The position numbers and the translations under genes are program-made. From contig OY743189.1 of NCBI GenBank assembly GCA_963555705.1, positions 9,807,115 to 9,871,114 on the forward strand: a DNA stretch of 64,000 bases, read 5' to 3'. How positions within the stretch are numbered: the first letter of the stretch is position 1; every line of letters starts with the position of its first letter. This stretch comes from Ligustrum vulgare. Its lineage: Eukaryota; Streptophyta; Magnoliopsida; Lamiales; Oleaceae. This document shows positions 23,173 through 33,273 of the stretch, one piece after another. Under the pieces are notes generated by a model that saw only the letters and a program-made list of their open reading frames with translations, was not told the origin of the DNA and searched no databases.

Positions 23173-23973
23173 TGATGTGATCCAGAACCGTGATAATACG
23201 AATCATAGCAAGCTTGACGGGAAAATTTAAATATTCAAGCTAAAACAAGAATTCAACAGATTCGACGAGCTTTGAAGATCAAACCGTGTCGAAAAGAACC
23301 AGAAAATTAAGTAGCAAGCCTTTTACGGCCGTAACCTTTGGAATTACGACCGTAATGCAGCTATCGCAATTTTTGGACAGAATGTGACTTACAGCCGTAA
23401 TCAATTCGTCACGGCCGTAGCTTCGGTATCAGTTTTGGACCCGAGAGGCCTTTACGGCCGTAACGCTATTCTTCACGGTCGTAACTGAGTAGCGGCCAGA
23501 TTTTCGAGGATTTTCAATTATTTAGTTTCCTTTTTTGGTTTTAGGTTATTTTCCTAATTTAGTATTCTAGTTTAATTAGAATTCTATTTTGAGTAAATTA
23601 GCGGTTAGGTTATTTTGCTTATTTATATTCTATTTCCATTCATTGTAATCATACTTGATTTTGATATAAACAGTTTTTATTGAGGATTCAATAAAAGATA
23701 TAGGTGGATTCCTATTTTTTCGAACTTATCAAGAATATTTCTTGTGGCATTCAAATATCGAACTTATCAAATATTTGTTAGAATATTTGTAGCGTTCAAA
23801 TCAGAGACTTATCAAGGAGATTGGGCAAATCCTTGTGGCATTTCGAAAGTCGTGTTTCTTTATTCCGCATCGTCGAGTCATCGCATCGTGAATATCGGGT
23901 CATGATTCATCTGTCTAACCACAACCTGAGTTCGGAACTTTTCGGCATTTCTTCCGCGCTTCGAATCTCATCA
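23173..23973 (+). repeat. 5' LTR of N1
   Basis: TGATGTGATCCAGAACCG...AATCTCATCA, 801 bp, immediately followed by the PBS. It contains the palindrome array at 23323-23484 and a weak TATA-like TATTTATATT near 23620. Confidence 0.92.
23323..23484. promoter_or_regulatory. Palindrome array TTACGGCCGTAA in N1 5' LTR
   Basis: Six copies of TTACGGCCGTAA or close variants start at 23323, 23344, 23389, 23409, 23452 and 23473. Centre-to-centre steps are 21, 45, 20, 43 and 21 bp, giving three pairs. The array lies about 140 bp upstream of the TATA-like motif. The repeated perfect dyads suggest binding sites for a dimeric protein; that function is inferred. Confidence 0.7.
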
Positions 23974-23975
23974 TC

Positions 23976-23990
23976 TGGTATCAGAGCTGG
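23976..23990 (+). other. N1 primer-binding site
   Basis: TGGTATCAGAGCTGG two bases after the 5' LTR, complementary to initiator methionine tRNA. Confidence 0.92.
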
Positions 23991-24402
23991 ACTCTGAATT
24001 CAGGTTTTTCTATCCAGTTTGATTTTTATGTTTATCATCGAGTCCCATAAAAATCATCCATATCTTGTTGAGTGTTTTGTTTTCAGTTTTTGGCGTTCTT
24101 CGTGTTCTTAAGTTTCTTGAGTCTTTAATCCAGAATAACGTTCCAAAAAAATTCAAAAGTGTTTATTTTGTTCGATTTTTATCCAAATTCTGTTCCGTTC
24201 GTTTTATTGTGTTCTTGTCGAATTTTCGGATTTAATTAAAAAAAATTTATTTATTTTTATTTATTTTATTTTATTCCGAAAATTCATCCAAAATTCAAAA
24301 AAAAAAAAAAAAAAAAAAAGAGTCCATTCAAGAACCACTTTCTCGAATTTCTTGATCCTTTGTTTATTGTTCTTTTCCATTCCGTTCTACATAAATTCTA
24401 TA

Positions 24403-25245
24403 ATGTCCAATTTTCAAGAAAAATATCCATTTAGAAGGGAGAACGATAATGATAAAGATCGTATGTGGAGATTTTTGAATGATGCTTTGATGAGGTTGGA
24501 TAAACTAGATGAAAGGGAAGAAAAATTGAAAAAGGGGGGATCTCAAGCAAATCGTAGTGATGAGAGTCATTTTAGAAGTGATCCTAAACATAGGGATGGA
24601 ATCGGGGTTAAGAGAGGAACTGAGATTGATCCAAAAGCAATTTTGAAAATTCAAAAAGAAATTTATGAGGAAAGATTGAGGTGTGAAAGGGAGGCAGAAA
24701 GAAAATATTTGGCTAAATTACAAAAGAAGGAGGAGAAACAAAAGGCGGTAATTAGATGGTTAGAAGAGAGTGAAAATCATGTTGAGCCTCGGGATATGAA
24801 AGTTGAAAAGAAGGAGGGAGGCTTGAGACGTGAATTAGTTAAAGAGACCCCGACCTTTGTGGTAGGAGTTGAAAATGTGGAGTTACGTGAACAAACTCCA
24901 AAATTTGATGAAGAATTGGGAGTTGAGGTGGAAGTTCAAGATTTGAGCGTTGAATTGGAAGATCCACATTTGGGTAGTGATGAGGTAGTGCACGAGCATG
25001 GTGATAAAAGTGTGGAGTTAGGAGATGTGGTTGAGTTTCAAGAGGAAAAAATTGAACAAGAAGTTGGAAAAGAGAAAAGTGATGAAGAGAAGAGCCTCGT
25101 GGTTCAAGAAGTGGAGTTAGTGGTGATAATTCATGAATACAAGGATCCATACCTTGTACCTCATGAACCTAACATTTCCCTCCCTGTTCTATTTAATTCT
25201 TTCTTGCAGGTTAATGGTACGTGGAAATTTTGGCAACATCACTAA
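24403..25245 (+). CDS. N-family ORF, coiled-coil acidic protein of unknown function
   Basis: Start chosen at the ATG encoding MSNFQEKYPFRRENDNDKDR because upstream in-frame codons include no ATG and N2 starts at the equivalent ATG. It is 280 residues long. The N-terminal third is basic and charged with predicted helix (MWRFLNDALMRLDKLDEREE), then IQKEIYEERLRCEREAERKY and KLQKKEEKQKAVIRWLEESE look like coiled coil, then an acidic Glu/Val-rich segment. The C-terminal EYKDPYLVPHEPNISLP resembles the linker before RT in gypsy polyproteins. No zinc knuckle, protease DTG or RT motif is present. The frame is intact in both N1 and N2 despite nucleotide divergence, which suggests selection. It may be a gag-derived or packaging protein; I do not recognise the family. 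Confidence 0.7.
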   Translation: MSNFQEKYPFRRENDNDKDRMWRFLNDALMRLDKLDEREEKLKKGGSQANRSDESHFRSDPKHRDGIGVKRGTEIDPKAILKIQKEIYEERLRCEREAERKYLAKLQKKEEKQKAVIRWLEESENHVEPRDMKVEKKEGGLRRELVKETPTFVVGVENVELREQTPKFDEELGVEVEVQDLSVELEDPHLGSDEVVHEHGDKSVELGDVVEFQEEKIEQEVGKEKSDEEKSLVVQEVELVVIIHEYKDPYLVPHEPNISLPVLFNSFLQVNGTWKFWQHH

Positions 25246-25400
25246 TGTCCAAAGGTGTTTCAACTTCAAGTCATTCACGTGACCCCCGTTGCAGAATATT
25301 CTTGGTTGATCATGTGCAATGGCAGGAGAAATTTTTCGTTTGATCCAGGAGGTGAAGTAAAACAACAGGAACAAAGCTATGATTCGGGACGAATCATCCT

Positions 25401-25412
25401 AAAGAAGGAGGG
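25401..25412 (+). other. Polypurine tract of N1
   Basis: AAAGAAGGAGGG just before the 3' LTR; identical in N2 at 38258-38269. Confidence 0.85.
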
Positions 25413-25414
25413 TA

Positions 25415-26217
25415 TGATGTGATCCAGAACTGTGATAATACGAATCATAGCAGGCTTGACGGGAAAATTTAAATAATCAAGTTAAAACAAGAATTCAACA
25501 GGTTCGACGAGCTTTGAAGATCAAACTGTGTCGAAAAGAACCAGAAAATTAAGCAGCGGGCCTTTTACGGCCGTAACCTTTGGAATTACGGCCGTAATAC
25601 AGCTATCGCAATTTTTAGACAGAACGTAACTTACAGACGTAATCAATTCGTCACAGCCGTAACTTCAGTATCAGTTTTGGACCCGAGAGGCCTTTACGGC
25701 CGTAACGCTATTCTTCACGGCCGTAACTGAGTAGCGGCCAGATTTTCGAGGATTTTTAATTATTTAGTTTCCTTTTTTGGTTTTTAGGTTATTTTCCTAA
25801 TTTAGTATTCTAGTTTAATTAGAATTCTATTTTGAGTAAATTAGCGGCTAGGTTATTTTGCTTATTTATATTCTATTTCCATTCATTGTAATCATACTTG
25901 ATTTTGATATAAACAGTTTTTATTGAGGATTCAATAAAAGATATAGGTGGATTCCTATATTTTTCGAACTTATCAAGAATATTTCTTGTGGCGTTCAAAT
26001 ATCGAACTTATCAAATATTTGCTAGAATATTTGTGGCGTTCAAATCAGAGACTTATCAAGGAGATTGGGCAAATCCTTGTGGCGTTTCGAAAGTCGTGTT
26101 TCTTTATTCCGCATTGTTGAGCCATCGCGTCGTGAATATCGGGTCATGATTCATCTGTCTAACCACAACCTGAGTTCGGAACTTTTCGGCATTTCTTCCG
26201 CGCTTCGAATCTCATCA
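25415..26217 (+). repeat. 3' LTR of N1
   Basis: TGATGTGATCCAGAACTG...AATCTCATCA, 803 bp, followed by TSD CTGTC. The palindrome array is conserved (perfect copies at 25565, 25586 and 25693, variants between), with several C/T or G/A differences from the 5' LTR. Confidence 0.92.
25565..25725. promoter_or_regulatory. Palindrome array TTACGGCCGTAA in N1 3' LTR
   Basis: Same six-site arrangement as the 5' LTR: TTACGGCCGTAA at 25565-25576, 25586-25597 and 25693-25704, with variants TTACAGACGTAA near 25631, TCACAGCCGTAA near 25651 and TCACGGCCGTAA near 25714. Confidence 0.7.
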
Positions 26218-26337
26218 CTGTCTGAAGAGAAAAATAAAAAGAGAGATGGGGATAGAAATGAGGTCAACGTAGTTAGCTCCTCGGTTTGTGATTCAAGCGA
26301 AGTTTACTTATGTTTTTCTCTCACTATTTACTACTGA
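26218..26337 (+). pseudogene. copia gag remnant C, 3' part beyond N1
   Basis: Resumes right after the N1 TSD with EEKNKKRDGDRNEVNVVSSS and VCDSSEVYL, the lysine-rich segment that follows the gag zinc knuckle in copia polyproteins. Removing N1 and one TSD rejoins it to the knuckle at 23165 with a one-base frame difference. It ends at a stop near 26337; protease and pol are not recognisable beyond. Confidence 0.7.
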
Positions 26338-26339
26338 AT

Positions 26340-26928
26340 TATGTGCATCTGATTGTTTTCGCTCTTTTTCATGTGTGGTCACTTGATTTGGTTGCCTTTC
26401 ATTTGTTTGATTTAAACATTTTGCATGAGTTTTAGAGTGATATGTTATTTTTTTATAACTTGGTTACATCCATGATGGTTGGGGGTGGTGTGTGGTTTTG
26501 ACACTGTGTGTTTTTACTACAGGTATCAAATGTTTTTCCTTGAGGGATGGATATTCAGAAGTTGTATTAGAAGTTGAGAGCTAGCTGGTTATGTTGAAAC
26601 TAGATGCCTGAGGATGTATTGGTGACATGCTGGGGAATGTGTGAGTTTGACATTTAGAACATGAAAGGTGAGGTTATTAAATGTCATTGTTATAATCTAT
26701 TTGTGGATCTCGATTAGATGGATGCTGCTCCTATCTTCTCTAGTGAAGTGGAGACTCGAGGTTCACCTTCTATAAGAGAGAAGTAAGGTAATGATAGAGG
26801 TATATCTATTGACTTAGGATTTTTAGTAGTTTACCCAGTTAGGTGTGATAGTTGAATAATCTAGTGAGCATTGATGGCAATGAGAGAAGAACTACATCGA
26901 TTTTGGAGAAGGAGGTTGTGGTTGTGGT
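26340..26928. other. Unassigned stretch
   Basis: No recognisable coding or repeat structure; possibly decayed continuation of copia C. It ends in GGAGAAGGAGG, a purine-rich tract placed directly before the presumed LTR at 26929. Confidence 0.4.
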
Positions 26929-27833
26929 TGTAATGATCCTAAAAATTTGATGTCCTTTATTATCCATTATGATATAATAAAAGTATTTTATAATTTATGT
27001 ATTGATTTTGGAATGAAAAGAAAGAAAAACGTGTTCAAACGAAAGAAAAACGAAAATAAAGAAAAGTTACGTAAAAAATGTTTTTAAGTGTCCCTTTTCT
27101 CGATACTTTTTCTCTCACTTTCGACCTCATTTGATTACATGCCATATATGTATGGGAAATTTCTTGAAGTGAACTTCGAGAATATGAAAATTGTTTGTCA
27201 TTCCAACCAACGGATAGCCCTCGGTGAATTTTTAAAGTTAGGACGGTAAAAATGGTTAACCCGAAACCTGTTTTAAGTGACCTACTTTGGAAGGCCATAA
27301 TTTTCTCCTCGATTATTCATTTTTTGCACCATAAATTGCATGTTAAATTACTCCGTGAGTACTTTGAAATGGTGCCAAGAAACCAAGATCTCAAATTCAT
27401 TTAATACACCGAATCTTAGCTCAAAAACTAGCCTTTGAAACTGAATTTTGGAAAGGAATTAGCGTGAGGTGGCACTCTAGGTAGACACAGCTGCATAGAT
27501 AGCTTTAATTAGTCACCTAATTTAGTTCCAACAGCTCCTGCTTTGCATGTATTTTGCTCGCCACCTCTTGCTTCTTAATTAAGACAATTGATTTCTTCAT
27601 TCCACATACCAAGTCGGCAAGAAGGAATCATATAACATGAGCAAGACCTTCCTTCATTTGGTACAACCTATTTCACCAATAAATAGCCTCCATCTTCTGA
27701 TTTTTTGTTCACACTAAACTTCAGCAGAAAATCGTTGGTTAAGTAATGTTTCTCCCCCCAAAATTATAGAATTTTCAAGTTAGGATTATGCTTGAATCTT
27801 TTGTTAGGATTAAAACATGTTAATCTAATAACA

Positions 27834-28025
27834 TGTTCTTGATATTCTAAATGAAATTCTATTCGAATAGATGGTTAAAACCTTGGAGAAAATCCCAGAA
27901 ATTCAGTTGATAGTACTGAACCGACTATAACTTGTTCTTGATACCTTAAATAAAATTTTATTCGAATAGATAGTTAAAACCTTGGAGAAAATCCCAGATT
28001 CAGTTGACAGTACTGAACCGATTAC
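27834..28025. repeat. ~99-bp tandem duplication inside the solo LTR
   Basis: TGTTCTTGATA recurs at 27834 and 27933, and both units contain ATTCGAATAGAT, TTAAAACCTTGGAGAAAATC and AGTACTGAACCGA. Confidence 0.8.
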
Positions 28026-28518
28026 ATGTATCGATACAATACATGTTCATGATGTATCGATGCATCAATAAGCAAAAGTACATAACCTCGTTTTAGGCAT
28101 TTCTAGATTGAGGTGAGTGGAATATGTTTACTTGTTTACATGATCTAATTCCATATTTAATATGATATTATTATCATCGTGACGTTATCGTGATCTTGTT
28201 ATAAGTATTTGTGTAATCTTGTTCTAAGCATTTCCCATTCAATACATGATAATCATTATTAACATTATATTGACATTCATATGTTTAATATAAGAGAAGA
28301 TGATTAACTATGTCATTATCACTATCTTAATATCAATATCATACTTGTAAAAGATTAACATCATATATCGACACATAGAGATTTTAAGAAAGTTCCTGCT
28401 CTATAACGTATCGATAAATATATACATGAGATACTAAATCATTACTATTTGGACGTCTAAAGAAATCATTGTTTTTGTTTACGTGATCTTAGACTCGTTA
28501 ATGTGATAAAGATAATAA

Positions 28519-28638
28519 ATTGATATGTCCTCCACTTGACACAATGCATGGTTATATTTGTTTGGCTTGACTTGAGAAGATGAAATTAAATTGATATGTC
28601 CTCCACTTGACACAATGCATGGTTATATTTGTTTGACT
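28519..28638. repeat. 71-bp tandem duplication inside the solo LTR
   Basis: TTGATATGTCCTCCACTTGA starts near 28520 and again at 28591; the repeated tract continues through GGTTATATTTGTTTG in both. Confidence 0.85.
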
Positions 28639-30687
28639 TGTCTTCACGTGGATTGACTTGACTTGTGCGTGGTTACGTGATCTTAATTAATACTTCGTGA
28701 TATGCTTTCATTAAACATGATATTAAAAGGATTTTCATGTCTTTAATATGCATTTTATAGAAAGGAATTTCTTGGTATTACAGTCACTCTATCCTGCTTG
28801 TTAATACGCTTATGACGCTTATCTTGATATACGTGCCACGAAGTCCTGTAATTGGATCACAATGTGGATATGCTTGTTAATGAATTTTAGTGATCTCGAC
28901 TCTCTATTTGAAACTCGTGGTATAGAAACCACACTTATAAAAGAACTTATGGAATAAACTCCACGCTTGAACTAAAGGGTACAATCCCTGCTTGTGCGCA
29001 CCCGAGATAGTATTAGTAGTTGATTTTAATATGGGCCCCATTAAAAGTCATGCTCTCTTGAAAATACACACATTTGCATAAGTCTTGAATATATGGAGTT
29101 TGACTCGACTTGAATATGTGAATTTGATTGGATTTGAATATATGAAATTGACTTGACTGGACTGAATATAACTTGAAATACCTATAATCTAAAATAACTT
29201 AACTTGAACTTGACTTGGGTTTGATATTGAATATAAGCCTTGTCTAGAATATATGACATGACTAGGCTATATGAATATAGATTTGATTAGTTTAATAAGT
29301 AAAGCTTGCATGAATCTTGAATATGTGAGGTTGGCTAGTCTAAGTGCAATAACACATGTACACCATACTCCACTCATTAAGCAAGTGTACGCTCATTCCA
29401 TGACATATCTAATATTTCAGGTAATAATAGAAATGAAAAAGGAATTGGCATGGATCTTCAGACGGCGAGACAGATAGTGTTGCTCTAGGTGACGATCTGT
29501 GAGTTGTTCACTCGCTGAATAAGATCTTGTATTCGAATTGCCAAACCCTTTAATTTTATTGTTGTTAATGTTTAACTAAAAGATTTCAAAGTCAAGATCT
29601 TATATTAAATATTTTATTGTTACTTTTTTAAATGAATCGATTTTATTTATTATTTTTACTCTTTATCTAAAAGATTTTAAATAAATAGATTTTATTTTAA
29701 AGTAAAGTGATTTTTAAATCCCAATCAAGTGACGTCGTTTACGTCACTAACTTATGAAAAGAAAAATAAAATTATTTCCGCAAACCCCGTGGGCCACATG
29801 TTGGCATCGAAATTTAAAAATAAATGAAAATTTTGATCGTGCATCACAGTAGTTATATCTTTTCTTAGGGGTCATTTGTATCTATTGCATGTGTTGAGCA
29901 TTTGATTAACTCGATGTTAATTTTAAGTTCTTTATTTGAACTTGTAGAAAAGATTTGTGGCTTTCCTTATAATGTGCTCTCATCGTATGTGTTCAGTCAC
30001 CTGTGTTATTATATGCTCTTGATTGACTCATATGTGAATATAATTTGTTTACATTGTCTTCAGAAAGCTTGCGTTGTTTTGTCTAAATTCGACTTCCCGT
30101 CTCTCCAAAGTCGTCTCTCCCAAATTTGCGGCGTTCAATAAACCATTATGTTGAGCCCCGGCAGTTCAGGTATTATTCACGTTGATCCCACCGTTTTTAT
30201 CAATGAAATGAAATTAAGGTTTGTCTGGTTTCTATAAATTTGTTATTTTTAGGATTTCATTATCCAAAACTCAATAATTCTTTTGTTCTTTTTATCTATA
30301 TAACCTCTAATTTAATGATTGTTTGTTATTTGTGAGAAATTATTTACTAGGGCTGAGTAAACTTATTCATTTATATACCTTAATTATTTATGTAGTGTTT
30401 AACGATTTGGATCTTAATAGTTGGGGATTGATTTTTGGATTTTTGGATTTTATTTGGTGGATTTTGATAGGTGTGTGTGTGATTTAACTTTGATTTTGGG
30501 ATTTCAGATTTTTAATGGGGTGGATTTTGGGATTTCAAATTTCTTACCCTAATTCTGTTTGAGTCAAGGATACAAGCATGTTTGGCAAAGCTTAAAAAAT
30601 AGAAAGATTTACTTTCGAGGATGTGGGACTGTACATCAATTTCAATTATCTGTGCATAATTTAACCCTTATCTCATAAACTGAAGTT

Positions 30688-30733
30688 GACTTACATTATT
30701 TTTCTAGCATGACTTACATTATTTTTCTAGCAT
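30688..30733. repeat. 23-bp tandem duplication
   Basis: GACTTACATTATTTTTCTAG plus CAT is present twice head to tail. Confidence 0.85.
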
Positions 30734-31858
30734 GATTTGATGCAACGATCACGTTGTCCATATCATTGTCATTTAGAAGATAATTGTTGCGACATAGATT
30801 CATTTTACACCATATTCTACATCTTATTTGTTATAACTAATAATCATTTATCTTAGTAATTCAACTATAGTCTCGGTTCAACGAGTTAGTATTCTTTCTT
30901 GAATTCAGAACAAGCTCTGGTTTACATAATCTTTTTGTAGATTATTTGATTTTAGTTGTTCAGATTAGCCGTAAGTCCTATATTTGCCTTGTCATTTATC
31001 TCCCCTTCTCCCTCTCCTTTCCTCTAGATATTACCCGTGAGACTAGTAGATAGATCATAACATAAATAAGCATATGTGACTTAGCCAATCAAGGGACAGA
31101 ATAAACATGCCTAACGAAAAATGATAATTCAATGGATTAACATTATAGAGGTAAACATGGGGGATTGAGCTTACCTTGTCATGGATGACTAAATCTGTTG
31201 AATGAGAGTAGCCATTTGGTTCTGACTTCCAAATATATTATGGATGCCACCTGATTTTTTCTTGACCATCTTCATGAATTGACAAAAACTTAAGATTGAG
31301 CTTTCGATTATTCTAATTAGATCAGAGGCAAGTACTACAAAATCCAACTCCTCTTCTCCTTTCCTTTCCTTTTCTCATCTGAACCTAAATATACAAGTAA
31401 GCCTGCTCAGAAAAACCAATAACAAAGTACAGTTTAAGCAACACTAAGAATATAAAATTAACAATAGAAGAATGATTCGATTAAGTGTATCATATGACAA
31501 TTAAACAGGATTAAAGTAGTGAAGGACAAATTATACAACTCAAAAAATTTAAAGAATATACATCACCTTATGTTAGTGTCAATCTACATCTCCCTCTTTT
31601 GTTCTGTTTTGCTATGATCCCTTACGATTAAGTTCTCCAACATAATGTAATAAATTCCCTTGAACAGTAGTAAAGTGATGGATCAGGTCAATGTAATCAA
31701 ACAAAATTTGTGAATAATTATGTATTCCAAAGTTTCTAGCTCAAAGCCAGTGTACAAAATCAATCCGGAGCATTATTTCTCTCCATTTATATGTGCTTCT
31801 TATCTTTTTCTCCTTAGTGCTTATATAATTTCTCATGGATTGTGTTAATTTTTTGTAG

Positions 31859-31942
31859 GATGAGATGCATGATAAAGCGGATGAGCATCTTATAGAGAGG
31901 GCAAATGAGCAACAACTTCAAGAGGAAGCATTACTATGGTTG
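31859..31942 (+). other. Candidate orphan exon (28 codons)
   Basis: Preceded by a strong acceptor (TTTTTTGTAG) and followed by a consensus donor (GTAAGG). The 84-nt segment is open in phase 0 and reads DEMHDKADEHLIERANEQQL followed by QEEALLWL, a charged helical peptide. I do not recognise the protein. It may be an internal exon of a host gene whose neighbouring DNA was displaced when gypsy G inserted 218 bp downstream, but chance is not excluded. Confidence 0.35.
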
Positions 31943-32155
31943 GTAAGGTGCACCACATAGGAAGGAGTGTTGTTTTTGTACAAAGTGGCCCCGACAACAA
32001 TAATCTCATTGTGTTCTTTTGCGCTCGAGATGTGGTAAATGAAGTCATAAAGCTGATTCCACTTGACAAAGGGTAGCATGTGCAACATGAGCCAGATGTC
32101 AACGAGCCAAAGTACATTCCATCAATTTTCCATTTATAGTTTGCTCTGTAATAGT

Positions 32156-32160
32156 GTAAT
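32156..32160. repeat. Left TSD of gypsy G (gtaat)
   Basis: GTAAT before the G 5' LTR; the same 5 bp follow the G 3' LTR at 50107-50111. Confidence 0.9.
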
Positions 32161-32928
32161 TGATGAGAATCGAGAAAGTCAAACCTCGATGCACGTGCCC
32201 GTGGGACCCATGACGAGATCCGAAGTTGAAGAGGTTCAAGATTTGAGGCTAAACAATGTGAATAAATCAAGAAAAGAAGCCAAGAATCAAGTTGGAGCCA
32301 AAATTGAGAAGCTTGGAGTTTCAGCCAAGTTCGGTCGACCGAACTTTCTTCCGGTCGACCGATCTTCTGCAGAGAAATTTTTTATTCAGCCTCAGTCGCG
32401 TTCAGCTGAGTGACGGTCGACCGAAAGTCCCATTTCGGTCGACCCTGTGATCGACCGAAATAATTTCGGTCGACCAGTTCGGTCGACCGAAACACTCCGT
32501 TTCACAAAAACGGGGTTTTTCTTGCAATTTTCGAAATTACACTTTTTACCCATTTTGTACATTATATACACATTTCTCTTCATTTGTAAAGATAACTTGG
32601 TTGTTCATATGAAGTGCTCTTGAGAGCTTGGTCTTGAAAGACCCCTTTTGAGTTAAGGATAAAAACCTCCTTTGTTCTTGTTATCTTCTTGGAATTTAAT
32701 CAACTTTGCTTGAGTATTGTTATTCTTGTGTTGTAGTTTATTTTCCGCCACCTTGGAATTTGTTTAGTTGATACCCATTGGGCTAGGGTTAGTTAATCCT
32801 TGAATTTTGGGTTAGATTTAAACTTGGGTTAAGGTGTTTATCCTTTATTTTACCACTTTAGCTTTCATGGGTTTTGTATTAAATTGTTGTGGGAATTTTC
32901 GGTCAACACACCGAAGGGGTTCGCATCA
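32161..32928 (+). repeat. 5' LTR of gypsy G
   Basis: TGATGAGAATCGAGAAAGTC...GGTTCGCATCA, 768 bp, followed by TT and the PBS. TATA box TTATATACA at 32562-32570. Partner LTR at 49346-50106. Confidence 0.9.
32330..32491. promoter_or_regulatory. Palindrome array TTCGGTCGACCGAA in G 5' LTR
   Basis: Seven full or partial copies, with GGTCGACC cores centred near 32336, 32356, 32418, 32440, 32452 (GATCGACC), 32471 and 32484; perfect 14-mers lie at 32330-32343 and 32478-32491. The array ends about 70 bp upstream of the TATA box. Function is inferred as a set of protein-binding dyads. Confidence 0.7.
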
Positions 32929-32930
32929 TT

Positions 32931-32943
32931 TGGTATCAGAGCT
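32931..32943 (+). other. G primer-binding site
   Basis: TGGTATCAGAGCT two bases after the 5' LTR, the usual initiator methionine tRNA complement. Confidence 0.9.
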
Positions 32944-33273
32944 TGGCTCTAATTTGGTAAACTTATCTTTACCTTATTGCTGTTATAAAAACAAATCCGA
33001 AAATTGAGAAAAATTGGGGAAAATTTATATGCCCATGTGTATTGTTGATTCCATGTATTGGGTGTATTGATTGTTAGTTTGTTGGAGAATTCCATTAGTC
33101 ATTCACTACAAAACCTACACTTTCCAATTGTGTACTCAAAGTGTTTGATAAATTGTCCCAATGAAAAATACTCCATTAATGCTTTGTTGTTCAATACTCA
33201 TATATTGCTAATTACTTGGGGCTATCCAATTTTCATTATTGAGATTGAATTATCAACATTATATCCCATATAT

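Larger units (their letters stand above)
23173..26217 (+). mobile_element. N1: compact gypsy-derived non-autonomous LTR element
   Basis: Complete 3.0-kb insertion: 801-bp 5' LTR, PBS, one ORF of 280 codons, purine tract, 803-bp 3' LTR, TSD CTGTC. There is no protease, RT, RNase H or integrase. Just before the 3' LTR a short stretch encodes DSGRIILKKEG, which aligns by position and partly by sequence with DSRSNPFQEGG at the same place in gypsy G, and TTTGATCCAGGAGG nearby parallels FDPGG in G. I infer derivation from a Ty3/gypsy relative. N2 (36049-38999) is its sister. Confidence 0.9.
26929..29848 (+). repeat. Probable long gypsy-type solo LTR
   Basis: Begins TGTAATGATCCTAAAAATTT, a start typical of long plant Ty3/gypsy (Del/Tekay-like) LTRs, and plausibly ends at ATCGTGCATCACA (29848). 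Flanking 5-mers are GTGGT (26924-26928) and GTAGT (29849-29853), one mismatch. The interior contains repeated GAATATG/GACTTG stretches and tandem duplications. No PBS, ORF or second LTR was found, so I treat it as a solo LTR. The right border is inference. Confidence 0.45.
29854..32160. other. Low-copy-looking spacer, possibly host intronic DNA
   Basis: No element could be delimited. It contains a 23-bp tandem duplication (30688-30733) and the candidate exon at 31859-31942. A short ATG context at 30150 (MLSPGSSG followed by GTATT) could be a first exon but cannot be supported further. Gypsy G inserted at its right edge. Confidence 0.4.

Noticed and set aside
24352..24402. Hydrophobic N-terminal extension of the N1 ORF (ILCLLFFSIPF), and its equivalent at 37125 in N2
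   Set aside because: These in-frame residues start from TTG codons, not ATG; the first ATG is at 24403 (37185 in N2), so no signal peptide is claimed.
33105..33135. CACTACAAAACCTAC as the missing left end of the CACTA element at 51814
   Set aside because: It lies in the gypsy G leader inside a later insertion and lacks the subterminal repeats; the match is probably chance.
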